From assembly GCF_030815085.1 (NCBI RefSeq), contig NZ_JAUSWG010000001.1: a stretch of 64,000 bases of DNA, one strand, 5' to 3'. Positions within the stretch are counted from its first letter, which is position 1. The number at the start of each line of letters is the position of its first letter. Below the pieces are notes generated by a model. The model did not search any database and was not told the origin of the DNA. It worked only from the letters and a program-made list of their open reading frames with translations. Positions 62,673 through 64,000 of the stretch are shown here, one piece after another. The stretch comes from Paraclostridium ghonii (GTDB lineage Bacteria > Bacillota > Clostridia > Peptostreptococcales > Peptostreptococcaceae). The translations under genes and the position numbers were made by a program.

Positions 62673-62750
62673 AGCTCTCTATATAAAGTTAGAGGTTTAA
62701 AAATATTTAAGTATTTTTAACACCCTAACTTTATATAGAGAGCTTGTTTA
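62673..62750 (+). terminator. very long hairpin terminator after ggt
   Basis: A perfect 20-bp stem (62673-62692 with 62725-62744) continues after a 1-2 base interruption into GGTTTAAAAATA/TATTTTTAACACC. A T-rich stretch follows. It differs from the repeats A-G because it has no conserved interior. Confidence 0.8.
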
Positions 62751-62773
62751 TTTTAAAGAAATATGTAAAAAAC

Positions 62774-62820
62774 TTGCAAAATTTATTGGAAAAGTGTAAA
62801 ATTTAGCTAAAAGTGTAAAT
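62774..62820 (+). promoter_or_regulatory. promoter and short direct repeats before the Wzz-like gene
   Basis: TTGCAA (62774-62779), a 17-bp spacer and TAAAAT (62797-62802). AAAAGTGTAAA occurs twice (62790-62800 and 62810-62820), overlapping the promoter, and may be a regulator site. Confidence 0.5.
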
Positions 62821-62890
62821 TTTTATAATAAAAAGTGACGATGCATAAATTTTAATTAATATATTTTAAAAAACACTATAGGAGGAAAAA

Positions 62891-63595
62891 ATGGAAGAAA
62901 CAATTGACTTAAGGGAGTATTTTCAAATAATAAAAAAGAGGTCATGGATAATAGCATTAATAACTATAATATGTATGACAATAAGTGGACTTATAAGTTT
63001 CTTTGTATTAAAGCCAGAATATGAAGCTAATACAACTCTAATCGTTAACGCAGAACAAAGTGCAGCAACTAACAACATGATAACAGGAGATCAGTTAAAT
63101 GTTACTCAAAAGTTAACGTTAACATATGGAGAAATAATAAAATCAAAATCAGTGTTAAACTCAGTCATAAATGAATTGAATTTAAATATGACTTATGATG
63201 AACTATTAAAAAGTTTAAAAGTAGAACCAGTTAAAGATACTCAAATATTATCTATAAGTGTGATAAATACAAGTCCAAATATAGCAATGAAAATAGCCAA
63301 TGCTATACCTAAAATATTTTCAAAAGAAGCTAAAAGAATAACAAATGCAAATAGTGTTGAAGTAATAGACAAGGCCAGATTACCAGAAGAGCCAATAAAG
63401 CCAAATAAGATTATGAATATAGCAATAGCAGGAGTTTTAGGACTAATGATAGGGTTATTTATAGTATTCTTATTAGAATTTATGGATAAAAAAATGAAAA
63501 CAACTCAGGATATTGAAAAATACTTACATTTACCAACACTAGGGGTGATACCTAACGAAAATATAGAAAAGAAAGGTAGAAAAAAGGCATGCTAA
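62891..63595 (+). CDS. Wzz/YveK-type chain length determinant (tyrosine kinase modulator)
   Basis: A 234-residue membrane protein. The Wzz domain starts EETIDLREYFQIIKKRSWII, with the first helix at about 18-40. An extracytoplasmic loop of about 130 residues follows, then the second helix at about 175-200 (IMNIAIAGVLGLMIGLFIVFLLEF) after the proline motif ARLPEEPIKPNK. A short cytosolic tail could activate a partner BY-kinase. AGGAGG precedes ATG. It overlaps the next gene by 7 nt, a layout typical of Gram-positive capsule/exopolysaccharide loci such as EpsA/CapA. Confidence 0.92.
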   Translation: MEETIDLREYFQIIKKRSWIIALITIICMTISGLISFFVLKPEYEANTTLIVNAEQSAATNNMITGDQLNVTQKLTLTYGEIIKSKSVLNSVINELNLNMTYDELLKSLKVEPVKDTQILSISVINTSPNIAMKIANAIPKIFSKEAKRITNANSVEVIDKARLPEEPIKPNKIMNIAIAGVLGLMIGLFIVFLLEFMDKKMKTTQDIEKYLHLPTLGVIPNENIEKKGRKKAC

Positions 63596-64000
63596 AAAAA
63601 CTAATAACTAAGAGAAATCCTAAATCACCAATATCAGAAGCATATAGAACTATAAGAACTAATATAGAATATTCAAATATAGATAAAGAAATAAAATCAA
63701 TACTAGTGACAAGTTCTCAACAAAATGAAGGGAAAAGTACAGTAATAGCAAACCTAGCAGTAAGCTTTGCAGCTATGGAAGGAAAAAGAATACTAGTAGT
63801 TGAAGGCGATTTGAGAAATCCAACAGTACACAGAATGTTTAATATAAGCAACACTCATGGGATTACAGATGTATTAACAGGGCAAAAATCATTTGATGAA
63901 TGTGTAAATAAAACAGAAGTAAACGGTTTAGAGGTATTAACTTGTGGTAAAATACCCCCAAATCCAGCAGAGATGTTGGCATCAAATAAAATGAAAATAT
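63589..64000 (+). CDS. BY-type tyrosine kinase (CpsD-like), cut by window end
   Basis: The frame starts at ATG 63589 with AAAAAGG just upstream and overlaps the Wzz-like gene by 7 nt; it remains open to the window edge. The visible 137 residues include KRNPKSPISEAYRTIRTNIEYS, the Walker A SSQQNEGKSTVIANLA and the A' motif ILVVEGDLRNPTVHRMF. It reads VEGDLR where DADLR is usual; the last Asp is kept. The C-terminal tyrosine cluster is outside the window. It would phosphorylate itself and sugar-polymer enzymes. Confidence 0.92.
   Translation, partial: MLKKLITKRNPKSPISEAYRTIRTNIEYSNIDKEIKSILVTSSQQNEGKSTVIANLAVSFAAMEGKRILVVEGDLRNPTVHRMFNISNTHGITDVLTGQKSFDECVNKTEVNGLEVLTCGKIPPNPAEMLASNKMKI

Noticed and set aside
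62673..62750. The long hairpin after ggt as an eighth copy of the A-G repeats
   Set aside because: It has long helices but none of the conserved interior bases (GCTCC/GTCGCT or TTCCTTC/CGTCAA).
1..64000. CRISPR array, tRNA or rRNA genes, transposase genes or prophage
   Set aside because: No regular repeat-spacer array, no cloverleaf or rRNA sequence, and no transposase, integrase or phage structural motif was seen in any frame. Very short RNAs could be missed by eye.

Overview
The window is strongly AT-rich, low-GC Firmicutes DNA with most genes on the + strand. It points to the Peptostreptococcaceae (Clostridioides, Paraclostridium, Romboutsia, Terrisporobacter and relatives). Reasons are a complete Stickland glycine reductase operon with two in-frame UGA selenocysteine codons, an aminotransferase/iorA/iorB/butyrate kinase fermentation cluster, a CodY gene after dprA-topA, and several proteins of clostridial type (DUF1540, the acidic zinc-ribbon protein, the paired TudS-like and ECF-S genes). 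The species cannot be named from the sequence alone.

Layout. 1-5.2 kb: the 3' part of a PAS histidine kinase, then aroE, four pilin-like genes and aroK as a tight operon, one pilin with a frameshift at its leader. 5.3-7.9 kb: aroQ, an Xaa-Pro peptidase, efp and an acidic zinc-ribbon gene. 8-20 kb: a housekeeping block for RNA processing, chromosome segregation, protein targeting and ribosome assembly (rnc, radical SAM gene, smc, ftsY, ylxM, ffh, rpsP, KH protein, rimM, trmD, rplS, rbgA). 20-23.7 kb: brnQ with a near-consensus CodY box on its promoter, rnhB and an FMN 2-hydroxy-acid oxidase-like gene. 23.7-31.2 kb: a CapA-like gene on the minus strand, then yraN, comM, dprA, topA and codY. 31.3-36.1 kb: aminotransferase, iorA, iorB and buk, which would turn aromatic or branched amino acids into acids plus ATP. 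36.2-40.9 kb is accessory: DUF1540, an HNH-like protein, a pentapeptide-repeat potassium channel, VanZ, and a four-gene locus of an XRE regulator plus DUF3791/DUF3990/DUF3791 that looks toxin-antitoxin-like. 40.9-49.2 kb: ECF-S facing a TudS-like desulfidase, the trehalose operon treR/treB-treC with two perfect operators, a HAD phosphatase and pepF. 49.2-58.2 kb: glycine riboswitch, grdX, trxB, trxA, grdE, grdA(Sec), grdB(Sec), grdC, grdD. 58.5-62.6 kb: a poly-gamma-glutamate locus (pgsB, pgsC, a 43-residue PgsE-like gene, ggt). 62.9-64 kb: start of an exopolysaccharide locus (Wzz-like gene and a truncated tyrosine kinase).

The most unusual signal is not a gene. Seven intergenic copies of a long interrupted hairpin lie between 21.5 and 58.4 kb. 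Their helices differ in sequence but still pair, while the internal-loop bases are conserved (TTTTGCTCC ... GTCGCT in type I; TTCCTTCRCA ... CGTCAA in type II). Three type II copies sit at or inside the glycine reductase operon. I do not recognise the family. Other points of interest are the DUF3791/DUF3990 locus with its tandem operator repeats, a 20-bp direct repeat bracketing grdX-grdE, and the divergent ECF-S/TudS pair.
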